Below are positions 62,230-64,000 of a DNA stretch of 64,000 nucleotides, one piece after another. The stretch spans positions 31,902,001 to 31,966,000 of the forward strand of contig CM032230.1 of assembly GCA_019009955.1 (NCBI GenBank), given 5' to 3'. The position numbers were made by a program, and so were the translations under genes. The notes under the pieces were generated by a model. The model searched no databases. It was not told the origin of the DNA and saw nothing but the letters and a program-made list of their open reading frames with translations. The stretch comes from Riptortus pedestris. Taxonomy: Eukaryota; Arthropoda; Insecta; Hemiptera; Alydidae. The number at the start of each line of letters is the position of its first letter. Position 1 is the first letter of the stretch.

Positions 62230-62660
62230 TACAAGCTACACCTGGTAATTAATTGTCTTGTGATGAGGTAAACCTGATCTCCAGGGGACCGTACAAGTGA
62301 ATAAGAGGGCCACATACAGTGATTTCCCATTGCCTTCTGCATCAGACCACCCAGCAATAAAGGTATCATGAGGAATATTCCATTCACACCAATAAAGCAT
62401 GAGTGGAGACAATTCCATTCTAGATCAGAACTGTTAGACAGCCATCCTTCTGTAGCCTGTAGCCTGCATAAACTGACTAATGATAGGCATAAGCCAGTAT
62501 AAGTATGCAGACTACATTTAACCTTAATCTTAAGTCTTGCCCCACTGCCAGATACAAGCTTTGGTGGTGTCCTCTTTTTGGATCATCATTGCCTGTATCA
62601 TAGCAGACCTGTTAACCCCATCATTATTACCAATATAGTGATGGGAGCCTACAGATTCAA
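62230..62660 (-). other. Less AT-rich unclassified segment with weak DM9-like frame
   Basis: The minus frame 62236-62418 contains NIPHDTFIAGWSDAEGNGKS then LYVA, which resembles the start of a DM9 repeat, and ends at a possible donor (CAG|gtgtag). The phrase agaaggcaatgggaaatcac in the same place is also typical of interspersed repeat tails, so this may be a retroelement. Confidence 0.25.
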
Positions 62661-63489
62661 GTTAATCTGCATGTTTGTGTGGTAATCCTCCTTTTATCGT
62701 TGACAGTATTTTCTGAAGAATACCGTTAATCCCAAAACCAAAGTTTTATTATACTTCTTTATGAGAGCATAATAGCTAGTTTTTTTGTTTGTTTTTTAAA
62801 AGCTTATGTGTACTTCTTTTTCTCATACTAATATTGGGCAATCGTTGTCCCAAACACTTTGCAAAACAGAACAATTCAATACTGTTAAGGGAATTACTAC
62901 CAAGTACAAGTTTGTTAGTATATTTGACATATATAGTATCTTTTAGAAATAGCCCGTGTGTGATTAAAATACTACTACTTATTAATAATATCTCTTTGGA
63001 TTCGGCAAAACAAAATCTCACATACACTGATAGGTACCGAACGGGATCATATGGGAAGGGCTGTAAAGTCTAAAACTTCAAGATGTAATTATTTTTTTTA
63101 AAGAGATTGAACTTAAAAATATCAAGTATTGAGGCTATATTCACAACATGATTTACAGTAACTAGGAGATGAAATAAATCTTAAAACTTGTGCGGTCACA
63201 ATTTTCATTTAGTCATTAAAAGCTAAATATGGGAGTTAAACCTGGGAGGAATAGGAGTTTAGGTAGTTATATTTTTTCATGTCATGTGGAAACCATGCAT
63301 ATAGTATGAAATAACTGATGTAATCTGTGAGGTATTCGAGTACAGAAAATCAGAGATATAGACATTATTATGATTTTATATTATTGCTTGTTTGTTGTTT
63401 GTTAACCGGACTATTTAGTCTCAGTTTGTTTGTAATCAAGAAGATTACTGCACAGTTCACAAAATATCATTGCACTTAATAGTTATTTA
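62661..63489. other. Unassigned AT-rich DNA
   Basis: No recognised gene. Weak HINE-like trace at 63120-63240. Confidence 0.4.
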
Positions 63490-63702
63490 TTAACATCCAC
63501 TTTGTGCAACTTTGGCTAATTGGGGTGAGTTATCTTCAGGTTAGCACCCTTTTCTAGCCAGGGTGGGATGAATGATTTTATTTAATGAGGTTGACACTAA
63601 ATAGATTCATATTGCCCTGGCGGGAAACGAAGCTGCCACTCTAGATTTACCATGCGAGATTAAGACTAACCCCTTAATTGGCATGGCTAACCTGAGCACC
63701 TG
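63490..63702 (-). repeat. tRNA-derived SINE
   Basis: Near full length in reverse (aaagtgga on minus, ttctagccagggtgggatga, ttggcatggctaacctgagc). Confidence 0.8.
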
Positions 63703-63845
63703 TGACCCCCGAATATACTCTTTTGATTAGTTTTGAGAATTTACTTTCCCAAGGCCAAAAACTGTGTGCATGAAAGCAATTTTTGAGTTTCAGTGGGTTT
63801 CAATGAAGAATATTCTGTCATATTCTTGAGTGTTGCAGCTATATT

Positions 63846-63849
<4 letters not shown>

Positions 63850-63895
<46 letters not shown>

Positions 63896-64000
63896 TATAT
63901 ATATAAAAAATTGTAACCTCTGTCTGTACATTTGATTTTTTTCGCAAAATTTCACGATAACTTTTTGTTTCACATGTCATAGACACCATAACTGCACTGC
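63850..64000 (+). mobile_element. Helitron 5' end, cut by the window edge
   Basis: (TA)n (63850-63905) then aaattgtaacctctgtctgt, the caaaatttcacgataact phrase, and catgtcatagacaccataac, identical in order to the 34.8-kb copy. The rest lies outside the window. Confidence 0.85.

Overview
This is a stretch of animal nuclear genome. It is very AT-rich and almost entirely non-coding. It holds one recognisable host gene and a dense, nested population of transposable elements. The gene is a spliced, secreted S1 (trypsin-like) serine protease. Its Cys-x-Cys-Gly propeptide, single catalytic domain and C-terminal cysteine tail resemble the salivary/venom trypsins of true bugs (Hemiptera: Heteroptera). 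An insect, probably a hemipteran, is therefore the best guess. That is an inference from protein style and not a database result.

Layout. 1-42.4 kb is intergenic: tRNA-derived SINEs of one family, pieces of three LINEs, an LTR-retrotransposon 5' end with primer-binding site, Helitrons, a foldback-rearranged mariner, small inverted-repeat elements, and a 26-bp satellite array (about 38.2-39.1 kb) interrupted by a solo-LTR-like insertion. 42.43-55.82 kb is the protease gene on the + strand, with six coding exons. Intron 2 is about 7.9 kb because it has absorbed two head-to-tail Helitrons, a dead hAT transposon and a retroposon nested inside the hAT. Introns 3 and 4 also hold mobile DNA. 55.8-64 kb is again intergenic, with SINEs, two MITE-like elements, several copies of the dominant repeat, and the 5' end of another Helitron cut by the window edge.

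The dominant repeat is a roughly 0.7-kb element present in more than 25 full or partial copies. It has a conserved 5' end (GTCCGTCACGCAGG then AGCAGATTTCCC), a G-rich core, a (TA)n microsatellite always at the same internal point, and a 3' end made of a perfect palindrome followed by TGCTAAAA. This architecture (subterminal inverted repeat, internal microsatellite, 3' palindrome) matches non-autonomous Helentron-type elements (HINE/DINE-1-like). I call it 'HINE-like' below. Many of the long TA tracts in the window are part of this element.

The observations most worth a second look are: glutamate at protease position 193 beside the catalytic serine; perfect palindromes centred on (TA)n inside transposon ends; a mariner whose 5' half is replaced by an inverted copy of its 3' half; repeated head-to-tail Helitron tandems; and a strictly spaced CTGAWGA-N16/17-GAAA module, which resembles a hammerhead-ribozyme core, seven times in unrelated repeats.
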